A stretch of DNA of 64,000 bases from the NCBI GenBank assembly GCA_023140195.1, contig JAGLME010000004.1, positions 72,578-136,577 on the forward strand, written 5' to 3'. The stretch's first letter is position 1. Every line of letters begins with the position of its first letter. The position numbers and the translations under genes were made by a program. This document shows, one piece after another, positions 8,001 to 15,752 of the stretch. Below the pieces are notes generated by a model. The model was not told the DNA's origin, searched no databases, and saw only the letters and a program-made list of their open reading frames with translations. This DNA comes from Thermoplasmata archaeon (lineage in GTDB: Archaea > Thermoplasmatota > Thermoplasmata > RBG-16-68-12 > SOIM01).

Positions 8001-10181
8001 GTCTACGTGGAGGTCTTTGATCCGTTAATGGTCTCGATCATCAACACGACCATGACGGCAGGAGTGACCACACATTGGTACGAACAGGCATATACCCAGC
8101 TGGGAACCCACACATTCACCATAACCGCCTGGGACAGCGAGGGGAACGTTGCGATCGACACAGGGAGCTTCGTCATCGTTGATCTCACCCCACCGAACAT
8201 AGGGGCACCGACGGCAACGCCGGATCCGCAAGAGGTGTACGGAAGCGTCAACGTCACGGTCGACGTGACGGACAACAATCAAATCCAAAACGTGTACATC
8301 AACATAACTGATCCAACTGCAGGCTCTGTGGGCAACTTCAGTATGATAGACCTGGGAGCCGGCATGTTCGGCTATGAGCAGACGTACGATATGCTTGGAA
8401 TATACACGTGCACCATTTGGGCGATGGACACGAGCAGCAATCCGGCCTCAAGGGCATGCTCGTTCGTGGTCCAGGACACAACAAAACCATTGATATCGGG
8501 CCCGACGGAGGACCCACAGCCGCAGAACATTGGCGGAAAAGTGAACATCTCGGCACTGATCACGGACAACTTCCAGATGCTGATAGTCAAGCTGGAAGTC
8601 TTTGATCCAAATTCACTGCCCCTCGGGAACGAGACCATGAACTTCGACGCCGCGAGCGGCAGATACTACTGGGACTCGGCATACGTCACCGTAGGTACGT
8701 ACGACTACAACATATTCGCCTGGGACACCAGCAGCAACGTGGGAGCTTACAGCGGAACATTCGCGATCGACGATATGGTCTCACCGACGCTGACCAACAC
8801 GATGGCGACACCAGACCCGCAAGAGGTGTACAACGATGTCAACATCACATCGAGGATAGAGGACAACCTGAACATCATTCAAACTGCGAACGTGGAGATA
8901 ACCGACCCCGCAATGGGATTCGTTGGCAACTTCAGCATGATCGACCTGGGGACAGGTGTGTTCAGCTATGAGCAGACCTACGACATGCTTGGAACGTACA
9001 CATTCGTCATATGGGCATCCGATCCGGCAGGCAACTGGGGAACGGACAGCGGTTCGTTCGTGATCAGGGACACGACGCCTCCGGAGATCTCCAACATAGT
9101 CACAACATCTCCGCAGGAGATCGAGGTCGGGGCGATAGACATCACGGTCACGGTAACGGACATCTTCGATGATAGTTTCAACATCTCGGTTTGGATAACG
9201 GTGCTTTATCCGGACGGCACCTTGTTCGAGAACGTCTCCATGAGCTATGATGCAGGCAATGGCTGGTTCACCTACCAGAACACCTTCCAGGTAGAGCTGG
9301 GAACTTACGATTTCGAGATATTCGCACTTGATGTGCAGAACAACCAGAACTCTGTTCAGGACTCATTCTTGATACAGGATACGCAGGACCCGGTCGCGGA
9401 TGCGGGACTCGATCAAAACGTGGATCAGGCTGTCCAGGTCACCTTCGACGGCTCGGGGTCGAGCGACAACGATCCGCTGTTCGATACCACTGTCAACTAC
9501 ACGTGGACCTTCGACGACCTCGGAACCCAGACCATGTACGGAGTGGCCCCAACGTATGCATTCGTGAGGGGCGGGGAGTTCATCGTAACACTGACGGTGA
9601 CGGACAGGGCAGGGAACACTGGCACTGATACGGTGACCATCCATGTCGTTGCCGGTCCGAGCCCGCCGTTGACCCCGAGGGTCACCGACCCGACCGAGAC
9701 CACGCTGACAATCTCATGGGACCCGCCGGCTACGTACACTGATGGAACGGTGATACCCGGAGCGGACATCAAGGGCTATACGATATATCGGGCAGCGTCC
9801 TCTGATGGACCCTACACCGAACTGACATTCGTTACCACTCCGACCTACACCGATACTGGACTGGTGAGGAACACCTCATACTTCTACAAGGTCACCTGCT
9901 GGTCACTGGGGGACGATATCGAATCTGAGATGTCAGACTATAAGTCGGGTACTACGACAACCGTGGCTCCGCCTCCACCTGACGATGGCGATGGCGACGA
10001 ACGGCAGGACATGATGATGTACTATCTCCTGATAATCATCATTATCGTTGCAGTGGTCCTCGCGATAGCCGCTGTTGCGATGCGGAAGAGGAAGAAACCG
10101 GAGGAGGAGGAACTCTTGGATGAGGAGTACGAGGATGAAATCTACGAAGACGATGACTATCTCCCGCCTCCGCCTGCATAG
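5007..10181 (+). CDS. Giant membrane-anchored surface protein: 14 Ig-like repeats, PKD, fibronectin III
   Basis: A 1724-residue exported protein. It has an N-terminal signal segment (residues 1-30), then 14 tandem repeats of about 94 residues (about 65-1385). Most open with a D-x-T-x-P linker followed by a PxPQEV...VN(I/V)(S/T)xxVTDN core, in the style of bacterial Ig-like/cadherin-like folds. A PKD domain follows (about 1390-1490, with FDGSGSSDN and YTWTFDD), then a fibronectin type III domain (about 1492-1590), one membrane helix near residue 1675 and a short cytoplasmic tail rich in Lys/Arg, then Glu/Asp, ending in PPPPA. Many N-x-S/T sequons suggest N-glycosylation. A role in the cell envelope or adhesion is inference. 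The same repeat occurs in the subtilase at 57.7-63 kb. Confidence 0.85.
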   Translation: MRRYIGSGVFSIVLLLMVATTFSPIAIASVSLLNGARSESVDVQEGLEADRPTGTPMGWEPPKPLFFPPDIQFCNAIPSPQQVGSAVNITCMINDDVGMLNAWVEVTDPDGLVVGNFSMLFDSGSMMWYNETIYYKAGVYTFTVTAEDTEGLFDWDDGMGAWVFLMTDITPPTITNETAAPSPQETGQNVNITCDVTDNGVVDEVWVEVWDPGMISLGNWSMSLDSGTGKWYLDQPYLDVGSHSFTITAYDSGGMWDVATGNFIMEDTTPPTISSVQEDPNPQQMNDNVNISAIVTDLDGISEVRLRVVDPTMAEVGNWSMSLDAGTGRYWDNRTYTMIGVYNYEIWARDPSGNWNSYFGTFTILADVTPPTISGQIATPDPQEVFFNVNITATITDNIAVFGAWVQVWDPTMGLVGNFSMGDAGGGVYFYEQSYGMLGTYTFTIWANDTFDWWSSASGSFVMQDTTVPVVDTITAIPNPQEVFLQVNISCRVTDNFGVQEVWVEIRDPTMVLVGNFSMVYDGGTGRWSYEQAYDIVGQYSFIIWALDTSGNWGMNTEFFLMEDTTPPQITGTIATPNPQESGSIVNITATVTDNYFVFEGFVEVFDPFLALVGNFSMIWDSLAGEFSFERSYWELGDYDYAVWATDLDNNWDSLQGNFTIIDTTDPVISSVQRTPQPQEVHLGVNISAIATDNYMVQQVVIDILDPIGGAVVSTDMGFDVGTGRYFYAQNFDMVGTYSCTIWARDTMNNQATSGCDFTMVDTTLPIISAITNVPAPGEVNAPLNVSAMVTDNYQVDVNNVWLNVLDPFGVPIGNFSMLFDSVSGRFYYERSYSQLGLHPFTIWAADVGGLWVKAQNGFLIDDNTPPMISSVTETPDPQEVYGNVNISADVTDNYQLAEVKVEIRNPIGGLVGNFSMVYDGGTGRWSYEQAYDMLGIYTTAIYARDIRSNVAAVLGSFLIRDTTPPTLLNTIASPDPQDAGGLVRIDSEVSDNFLLDLVYVEVFDPLMVSIINTTMTAGVTTHWYEQAYTQLGTHTFTITAWDSEGNVAIDTGSFVIVDLTPPNIGAPTATPDPQEVYGSVNVTVDVTDNNQIQNVYINITDPTAGSVGNFSMIDLGAGMFGYEQTYDMLGIYTCTIWAMDTSSNPASRACSFVVQDTTKPLISGPTEDPQPQNIGGKVNISALITDNFQMLIVKLEVFDPNSLPLGNETMNFDAASGRYYWDSAYVTVGTYDYNIFAWDTSSNVGAYSGTFAIDDMVSPTLTNTMATPDPQEVYNDVNITSRIEDNLNIIQTANVEITDPAMGFVGNFSMIDLGTGVFSYEQTYDMLGTYTFVIWASDPAGNWGTDSGSFVIRDTTPPEISNIVTTSPQEIEVGAIDITVTVTDIFDDSFNISVWITVLYPDGTLFENVSMSYDAGNGWFTYQNTFQVELGTYDFEIFALDVQNNQNSVQDSFLIQDTQDPVADAGLDQNVDQAVQVTFDGSGSSDNDPLFDTTVNYTWTFDDLGTQTMYGVAPTYAFVRGGEFIVTLTVTDRAGNTGTDTVTIHVVAGPSPPLTPRVTDPTETTLTISWDPPATYTDGTVIPGADIKGYTIYRAASSDGPYTELTFVTTPTYTDTGLVRNTSYFYKVTCWSLGDDIESEMSDYKSGTTTTVAPPPPDDGDGDERQDMMMYYLLIIIIIVAVVLAIAAVAMRKRKKPEEEELLDEEYEDEIYEDDDYLPPPPA
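6543..6613 (+). repeat. 71-bp near-identical DNA repeat, copy 1
   Basis: This segment inside the surface protein gene matches 7737-7807 with a single mismatch (AATTT against AACTT), while the flanking repeat units have diverged. It encodes the same piece of repeats 5 and 9 (VGNFSMVYDGGTG...). Recent exchange between repeat units is the simplest explanation. Confidence 0.8.
7737..7807 (+). repeat. 71-bp near-identical DNA repeat, copy 2
   Basis: Partner of the copy at 6543-6613, one mismatch over 71 bases, in the ninth Ig-like repeat of the same gene. Confidence 0.8.
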
Positions 10182-10705
10182 GCAGTAACCTCAGGCCTCA
10201 TTGTCCAATGGACCGCCGCATCTCAATAGAGAAAAAAATATCCGCGCCTACCCACTACTCTCGAGAGTTCTTGGCTTTCTTGGTTTCACGGAAGGGGATA
10301 TTCTCATTGTTCCAGAGATGGTAGGCGCGAGTTCCCCCGTTCTCCCCTCCTCTTCTTCTATAGACTCCACCCACATCCGGGAAGGCGTTGGAGGGCCTAT
10401 GGAGCTTTTAAGAGTCAGATCAGATGGGCATGTGTCCAGCATTCGAAGGTCTTTCACTTCAGCCATTTCAGAGCCGGGCCACTTCAGAGTTATCACTCTT
10501 CGAGAATACGTAAGGATACCTCCTCCATAGCAATATGCAAAAGCTGCCATGGTGTCTGCCCACTGCCACCAGTATATACTCTGTAAATGCTGATATTTAT
10601 AACTAATGATGAAGGAGCGCGGATATTCTCACGACAAGAAACTTATAAACATACAATTCATTGCCACAAGTGGTGTAAGAGGGGATTCAACCCACTGGAG
10701 GGAGC
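10182..10705. other. 524-bp gap with only weak coding potential
   Basis: This is the longest stretch without a convincing gene. It holds two overlapping ORFs on opposite strands (10201-10530 plus, 10248-10550 minus), neither of recognisable family. The right part (10570-10650) is AT-rich and carries AGTATATACT (10571-10580), GATATTTAT (10592-10600) and CTTATAAAC (10642-10650), the last a good TATA box for the gene at 10706. No repeats, RNA genes or mobile-element ends were seen. Confidence 0.6.
10248..10550 (-). CDS. Doubtful 100-residue ORF
   Basis: An unrecognised ORF with no membrane segment or motif. The only support is geometry: the palindromic AGTATATACT at 10571-10580 is centred about 25 bases from its ATG, as for a leaderless archaeal gene. 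An ORF on the opposite strand covers the same DNA, and the protein has a high share of Ser, Arg and Pro typical of spurious frames. It may well be noncoding. Confidence 0.2.
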   Translation of the reverse strand: MAAFAYCYGGGILTYSRRVITLKWPGSEMAEVKDLRMLDTCPSDLTLKSSIGPPTPSRMWVESIEEEEGRTGELAPTISGTMRISPSVKPRKPRTLESSG

Positions 10706-11395
10706 ATGTTGCACAAAACGGTGAGGGGGATATTTGTCTGGTTTCTCATATTCATAGTGTTCATGCTTGGTGGTACTACGGCGATGAGCCTCTTGGAGAA
10801 CGAGCTTCGATCGAGCCCGGCAATGATTGACAATCACACAGTCAGCTGGGACTTTGACCTCACAAGCGATCATACTGAAGATCACGTGTGGGAGATTGCG
10901 TTCGACGATTTCTTCCCAGAGGATTCTACAAATTACATTGTCTATCCGAAAATCCATACGAAGTTCGACATGGAAGGGTTCTTCTATGGATTCCACGAAA
11001 TCGCAATCTGGTACTACTTGAATGGAGTCAGGATATCAGGCGCTGTATGGGATTTCAGTGGGTCAAGCGGATGGACCGGCATAGACACTATGCAACCGAG
11101 CGGAGATTATCTGGGTTCTTTCTCTGACTCGACGCCACTGAAATCTGGTAACCTCTTTGAGACGAAGCTCGTCTTGACATCAATAGTCTCGGAGCCATAT
11201 GATGGGGAGATAAACATAACCGCGGGACCTCTCTACCTTTACGCCCAACGAACGGAAAGCCTGAATACAATACCGACTCTGTCCGCATTGGCCCTTATCT
11301 CCGGAGTCATCGCACTCCCAGTTTCGCTGGCGGTTATTCGACTCAGCCAAAGGAGCACCGAGGACCATTTGATAGAAAGAGACCGGGCTATCTAG
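10706..11395 (+). CDS. Hypothetical protein with N- and C-terminal membrane helices
   Basis: 229 residues of no family I recognise. An N-terminal hydrophobic segment (about residues 8-28) and a C-terminal one (about 190-212, followed by a charged tail) frame an extracytoplasmic domain of about 160 residues rich in Ser, Thr, Asp and aromatic residues, which looks beta-rich. A GGAGGG ribosome site lies five bases before the ATG, and CTTATAAAC at 10642-10650 would place transcription start about 35 bases upstream. The next gene's ORF overlaps its stop, but the likely SDR start is further on. Confidence 0.65.
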   Translation: MLHKTVRGIFVWFLIFIVFMLGGTTAMSLLENELRSSPAMIDNHTVSWDFDLTSDHTEDHVWEIAFDDFFPEDSTNYIVYPKIHTKFDMEGFFYGFHEIAIWYYLNGVRISGAVWDFSGSSGWTGIDTMQPSGDYLGSFSDSTPLKSGNLFETKLVLTSIVSEPYDGEINITAGPLYLYAQRTESLNTIPTLSALALISGVIALPVSLAVIRLSQRSTEDHLIERDRAI

Positions 11396-11472
11396 TGAAT
11401 GGTCCCGAGTTTCAATTCAGAAGACAAAGGTTTTTCTCCATTGTTCATTATCACACCCTGACCAGTGATTCT

Positions 11473-12321
11473 ATGCCATGGAGAGCTAGCTCAAAGACTT
11501 GCCTGATAACCGGCGCCAACTCAGGCATCGGAAAAGTAATGGCCCTTGAGATCGCTAAGAAAGACGCCAACGTAGTAATGGTCTGCAGGAGCAGGGAGAA
11601 GGGGGAAGCTGCCAGGAACGATATCATCAGAGAATCCAGCAACGAATCCGTCGAACTTATGCTGGCAGACCTGTCCTCCATGAAACAGGTCCGCAAACTT
11701 GCAGAGGAGTTCAAGCAGAAGCACGACAAGCTCCATATCCTAATCAACAACGCCGCCCTCTGGCCCACCAAGAGGATAATGACATCAGAAGGCCTGGAGA
11801 CACAGTTCGCCATCAACCATCTCTCTCATTTCCTCCTCACCAACCTTCTCCTGGATATCATCAAATCAAGCTCCCCGGCGAGGATAATCAACACCTCTTC
11901 CGGGCTGCACAAGCGAGCGAAGATCGACTTCGACAATCTCCAGGCGGAGAAGAGCTACAAACACATGAGGGTGTACGGACAGACAAAGCTGGAGAACGTG
12001 TTGTTCACCAAGGAACTCGCGAGGAGGTTGGAGGGTACGGGGGTTACTGTGAACAGCTTCACACCTGGAATGACTTCCACCAATCTGGGGAGGTACATGA
12101 GTGGAGGCGCTAAGTGGTTCATGAGGCATATGGCAAGGTCTCCTGAGAAGGGTGCAAGCACTGGCGTCTATCTCGCGACATCCCCTGAGGTTGAAGGTGT
12201 CACCGGGAAGTATTTTGGGGACCGCAAAGAGATGAAGTACAACAAGATCGGTGACGATGTGGGGATCGCGAAGAGGTTGTGGAATGTAAGTGAGGAGTTC
12301 TCGGGGCTTCGCGAAAGTTGA
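11473..12321 (+). CDS. Short-chain dehydrogenase/reductase (retinol dehydrogenase-like)
   Basis: NAD(P)-dependent SDR of 282 residues. The Rossmann motif TGANSGIG is near residue 13, NNAAL near 88 and the catalytic YGQTK near 168. The extended C-terminus and NHLSHFLLT segment resemble the WWOX/retinol dehydrogenase-like branch, which acts on hydrophobic alcohols or ketones; a lipid substrate is inference. The ORF track begins at 11395, but the ATG at 11473 puts the nucleotide-binding motif at its usual distance, while the extra 26 residues have no family counterpart. A UbiE-like gene follows after 10 bases. Confidence 0.85.
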   Translation: MPWRASSKTCLITGANSGIGKVMALEIAKKDANVVMVCRSREKGEAARNDIIRESSNESVELMLADLSSMKQVRKLAEEFKQKHDKLHILINNAALWPTKRIMTSEGLETQFAINHLSHFLLTNLLLDIIKSSSPARIINTSSGLHKRAKIDFDNLQAEKSYKHMRVYGQTKLENVLFTKELARRLEGTGVTVNSFTPGMTSTNLGRYMSGGAKWFMRHMARSPEKGASTGVYLATSPEVEGVTGKYFGDRKEMKYNKIGDDVGIAKRLWNVSEEFSGLRES

Positions 12322-12331
12322 CGGTAAGCAA

Positions 12332-13024
12332 ATGACCAAAGGCATCAAGAAGATATTCTCAGAGGTTCCCCAGACCTACGAACTGGTCAATCATGTTCTG
12401 ACATTCGGCTTGGACATACTCTGGCGGAAGAAGGCGGCGAAAATAGCCACAGAGGGAAGAGGTTCCAGGTTACTGGACATTTGCAGTGGTACTGGTGAGA
12501 CCGCGATCAACCTTCTCCATTTGGCTGAAGATGGAGGAACAGTGGTCGCTGCCGACTTCTCAGATCCGATGATCAGAAAGCTTGCCGAGAAACCCGAAGC
12601 CGATCGAATTCTCCTGACCTTGGCCGATGCCAGCTCCCTACCGTTCGCTGATGAAACATTTGACGCCATCACCATCTCCTTCGCTACCCGCAACATCAGC
12701 GTGAGCGATGACTTCCGGATGAAGTGCTTCTCCGAATTCCACAGGGTGTTGAAACCGGGGGGAGTGTTCATTAACATGGAGACCACCCAGCCCCCTTCAA
12801 GGCTCATCAGAAGACTGTTCCATTGGTATGTCAGAGCATTCGTCAGACCCATGGCCAACGTCATCTCGGGTTCGAAGGCCAGTTATGCATACCTAATGAA
12901 CTCGATCCTCAATTTCTGCGATGCTGAGGAGCTGGCAGACTCCATTCGACAGGCAGGCTTTTCGACAGTTGAGTTCGATCTCCTGCTGTTCGGAATCGTG
13001 GCGGTTCACAAAGCAACCAAATGA
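12332..13024 (+). CDS. ubiE: UbiE/MenG-like quinone methyltransferase
   Basis: Class I SAM-dependent methyltransferase of 230 residues in the UbiE/COQ5 family, which methylates demethylmenaquinone or the ubiquinone ring. The family opening (FSEVPQTYELVNHVLTFGLDILWRKK) is visible, with SAM motif I LLDICSGTGET near residue 46 and LKPGGVFINMET near 145. It has an ATG ten bases after the SDR stop; the track's GTG at 12290 lies inside the SDR gene. It implies a menaquinone-type carrier, which would suit the complex I-like operon nearby. Another methylated small molecule cannot be excluded. Confidence 0.85.
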   Translation: MTKGIKKIFSEVPQTYELVNHVLTFGLDILWRKKAAKIATEGRGSRLLDICSGTGETAINLLHLAEDGGTVVAADFSDPMIRKLAEKPEADRILLTLADASSLPFADETFDAITISFATRNISVSDDFRMKCFSEFHRVLKPGGVFINMETTQPPSRLIRRLFHWYVRAFVRPMANVISGSKASYAYLMNSILNFCDAEELADSIRQAGFSTVEFDLLLFGIVAVHKATK

Positions 13025-13106
13025 CCGTCCCAAAAGAGGAATCGGTCTCACAACTCCCACAAGGATTTATTACTCTGTTTTCCATTCCCACCCAGGGGTC
13101 GGAGGA

Positions 13107-14069
13107 ATGATCGAAGAAATAAAAGCGAGCGAATTGAATCCGGAAGAGTACATCTCAAAACAGGTTGAGAGCATCGGAAGCACGGTTGGAGAAGGAATAG
13201 GCATCAACGCCCTTTCGGGCGGGGTCGATTCATCGGCTGTCACCTTGATCGGGCACAGGGCCATGGGCGACAAGCTGAAGACCATCTTCATAGACCACGG
13301 AATGATGAGGGAAGGGGAGCCGGAGTACGTGCGGGATGTTTTCAAGAACCTCGGCGTGGATGTCCAGATCATAGATGCAAAGGCAGAGTTCTACGGAGCT
13401 TTGAAGGGTCTCACGGACCCGGAGGAGAAGAGAGAGGCGATAACCAGGACGTTCTACAAAGATGTCTTCGGGAAGCTGGTGAGGGACACTGGTGCAAAGC
13501 ACCTGATGCAAGGGACGATCCTGACGGACGTGGACGAGACGGTCGCGGGGATCAAGAGGCAGCATAACATCCTCGCGCAGGTGGGCATCGATACCGAGCA
13601 GGAGTTCGGTTACAACGTCGTGGAGCCGCTGATACACCTCAGGAAGGACGGGGTCAGGAAGTTGGCCGCGGCTTTGGGCCTGCCGGAAGAGATCTACAAC
13701 AGGATGCCTTTCTTGGGACCTGCTCTGGCTGGAAGGATTATCGGAGAGGTTACACCGGAGAAGGTGGCGACCATCAAGCAGGCGACGGTGATAGTTGAAG
13801 AGGAACTGGCGGACTCTGGGGCTTTCCAGTACATGGCGATCCTGCACGACAGCAGGGTACCGGGAATGAGAGACGGTAAGCGGGAGTACGGTCAGCAGAT
13901 CGAAGTTCGGTGCTGGGACAGCGTGGATGCGAGAGTTGCCACTCCGACGAGGATTCCTCATGAGAAGCTCGAGAGGATCGCTGAGAGGCTGGTCAACGAG
14001 GTCCCGGAGGTTGTGAGCGTCACGTATAACATAACTCCAAAACCACCGTCTACCATGGAAGCGGTATAG
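13107..14069 (+). CDS. guaA: GMP synthase, PP-ATPase subunit B
   Basis: ATP pyrophosphatase and dimerisation domains of GMP synthase, which aminates XMP to GMP in purine synthesis. The P-loop-like LSGGVDSS is near residue 36, IDHGMM near 62, and the C-terminal IEVRCWDSVDARVATPTRIP matches the family. The glutamine amidotransferase domain is absent, as in archaea that encode it as a separate subunit, so a partner gene should lie elsewhere. The start at 13107 follows GGAGG immediately and a TATA-like TTTATTA at 13066-13072 some 37 bases upstream; the track start at 12921 runs back into the UbiE-like gene. Confidence 0.95.
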   Translation: MIEEIKASELNPEEYISKQVESIGSTVGEGIGINALSGGVDSSAVTLIGHRAMGDKLKTIFIDHGMMREGEPEYVRDVFKNLGVDVQIIDAKAEFYGALKGLTDPEEKREAITRTFYKDVFGKLVRDTGAKHLMQGTILTDVDETVAGIKRQHNILAQVGIDTEQEFGYNVVEPLIHLRKDGVRKLAAALGLPEEIYNRMPFLGPALAGRIIGEVTPEKVATIKQATVIVEEELADSGAFQYMAILHDSRVPGMRDGKREYGQQIEVRCWDSVDARVATPTRIPHEKLERIAERLVNEVPEVVSVTYNITPKPPSTMEAV

Positions 14070-14076
14070 AGAAGAA

Positions 14077-14165
14077 TGGGCCTGGGCGGATTTGAACCGC
14101 CGATATTCACCTTTCTCATCCGGAGATTGTAAGGGTGACGTCATAGGCCACTAGACCACAGGCCC
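14077..14165 (-). tRNA. tRNA-Val (anticodon UAC) with a 15-nt intron
   Basis: On the minus strand a full cloverleaf folds: acceptor GGGCCTG/CAGGCCC with discriminator A, D stem GTC/GAC, anticodon stem TCACC/GGTGA, and T arm GGCGG-TTCAAAT-CCGCC. The 22-nt anticodon loop reduces to CTTACAA once 15 nt are removed after position 37, leaving anticodon TAC. The mature length is 74 nt without CCA, which is not encoded. Confidence 0.95.
14113..14127 (-). other. Archaeal tRNA intron (bulge-helix-bulge)
   Basis: The 15-nt intron lies at the canonical 37/38 site of tRNA-Val. In the precursor, CUUA (32-35) pairs with UGAG in the intron (one G-U) to form the 4-bp central helix. It is flanked by 3-nt bulges CAA and AAA, and a short intron helix UC/GA closes a UCCG loop. 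This is the strict structure cut by the archaeal splicing endonuclease. Confidence 0.9.
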
Positions 14166-14190
14166 TTGGGTCAGCAATCAACGACAGCCC

Positions 14191-14197
14191 AAAAAAA
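14191..14197 (-). terminator. Oligo-T terminator after the nuo operon
   Basis: On the minus strand a run of seven T follows about 23 bases after the nuoN stop and before tRNA-Val. Oligo-T tracts are the usual archaeal intrinsic termination signal. Confidence 0.5.
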
Positions 14198-14219
14198 CCT
14201 TTCTGTCCGCTCACAAGAA

Positions 14220-15752
14220 CTAACCGAGCAACGCGGCCGCCGCATCCTGAGCAAACCTGATTATTGGCTCAGCAAGCAGGCCGGTGATCACGATCCCAAT
14301 CGTCGCAAGTAACACGGCGATGTAAAGACCAGTTGGCGCCTTCACCTTCGTCTCATCCGGTCCTTCCAGTATGTACATGTACTTGATCACCCGAGCGTAA
14401 TAGTACAAGGAGATAGCACTGTTCAGCACACCAGCAACCGCCAACCATACGAACCAATCCCCGGCGTTCACCGCAGAAGAGAACAGAACGAACTTGCTGA
14501 AGAATCCTCCCAACGGCGGAATACCGGCCAACGCTAGAAGTAGCACCATCATGCAGAACGCAACAATGGGCATCCGTTTGTACAGTCCTTTGTAGTCATT
14601 GAGGTTATCACCTATCTTCGCCATCGAGGTCAAAGCAACGACCAAGAACGCCCCGCCCGTCATTAAAGCGTGGGTGAGCATGTGGTAAAGACCGCCTGCG
14701 AGACCGTATTGGGCAGTGCTAAGAGTCGCTGGATCAACTGCCAAAGTGCCCACACAGACGGCGATCAAGACGTACCCCGCCTGCGCGATGCTGGAATATG
14801 CCAACATCCTCTTCAAATCTGTTTGGACAATAGCTAAAACATTGCCTACGACCATGGTGACAACTGCGAGGACCGCGACAAGGAAAACCCATTCCATTCT
14901 CGCAGCAATCAGCCCCAACAGGAATATCTTGAAGAACGCCGCGAAACCGCCTTTCTTTGAACCGGCAGCAAGGAAGGCAGATATCGTCGTGGGACTGCCT
15001 TGATAAACGTCGGGTGCCCACATGTGGAACGGGACGACCGCTATCTTGAACCCGAAGCCAGCAATCAGAAGAACAATCCCCAAGATGATCGGGATGGTCA
15101 TTCCTTCCATGGTCAGGCCAACGGCCAGTGCGTCAGAGATCCCAGCGAGGTCGGTAGTAGCTCCACCGGCAAATGCTGTTACACCATAAATGATCGAGAT
15201 GCCGAACAGAGCGATGGCGGACGAAACCGCACCTATCAAGAAGAACTTCAATCCAGCTTCCGCGGATGCCTTGTCCTTCCTCTGGAACGCCGCCAAGGCG
15301 TATGTGGATATGCTAGCTAACTCAAATGAGAGATATAACACGAACAAATCCGTCGCAGATGCGATGAGCATCATCCCGACCAGGGCCAGCAGCATCAGTG
15401 AGAAGTATTCCGCCCTGTATTTCTCCTCCTTGTCGATGTACGAGATGGACCCGATGGTGACCAGGATCCCAACGAAGATGAAGATCATGTACAGGAACAG
15501 AGAGAACGAATCCACCTTGATCTTCAGATCTGAGAAGTACACGTCAACAGGGGAAGACCACAGATCCAGACCCATCGCGCTCGTGAAGGAGAGCCCGGCC
15601 ATGTCCGCGACCAAGAACAAAGCAACGATCAACCCGACGAGCGTCAAGTAGGCGTAATACCTCCTCTGGCTCTTCACGAAGACGCTCAATATCATTATCG
15701 CAAAGGAGAACGCTAGAAGGATGAATATCGGGGACAGGACTGCGTATGTCAT
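14220..15752 (-). CDS. nuoN: Complex I-like subunit N (antiporter-like)
   Basis: Proton-translocating membrane subunit NuoN/FpoN of 510 residues with about 14 membrane helices. The broken-helix region and conserved lysine segments are visible (for example VVPFHMWAPDVYQGSPT near residue 245). The start is taken at the ATG that overlaps the nuoM stop as ATGA (15752), which implies translational coupling; the track start five codons earlier is less likely. It is the last gene of the minus-strand operon, followed by an oligo-T run. Confidence 0.93.
   Translation of the reverse strand: MTYAVLSPIFILLAFSFAIMILSVFVKSQRRYYAYLTLVGLIVALFLVADMAGLSFTSAMGLDLWSSPVDVYFSDLKIKVDSFSLFLYMIFIFVGILVTIGSISYIDKEEKYRAEYFSLMLLALVGMMLIASATDLFVLYLSFELASISTYALAAFQRKDKASAEAGLKFFLIGAVSSAIALFGISIIYGVTAFAGGATTDLAGISDALAVGLTMEGMTIPIILGIVLLIAGFGFKIAVVPFHMWAPDVYQGSPTTISAFLAAGSKKGGFAAFFKIFLLGLIAARMEWVFLVAVLAVVTMVVGNVLAIVQTDLKRMLAYSSIAQAGYVLIAVCVGTLAVDPATLSTAQYGLAGGLYHMLTHALMTGGAFLVVALTSMAKIGDNLNDYKGLYKRMPIVAFCMMVLLLALAGIPPLGGFFSKFVLFSSAVNAGDWFVWLAVAGVLNSAISLYYYARVIKYMYILEGPDETKVKAPTGLYIAVLLATIGIVITGLLAEPIIRFAQDAAAALLG

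Noticed and set aside
5007-10181. The Ig repeat array as a CRISPR or phage tail-fibre locus
   Set aside because: The repeats are within one protein frame, about 280 bp long and diverged, and no cas or phage genes are near.
10201-10530. 109-residue plus-strand ORF in the gap
   Set aside because: No homologous look, no ribosome site, no well-placed TATA box, and it overlaps another weak ORF.
13230-14144. 304-residue minus-strand ORF
   Set aside because: Antisense shadow of guaA that also runs into the tRNA-Val gene.
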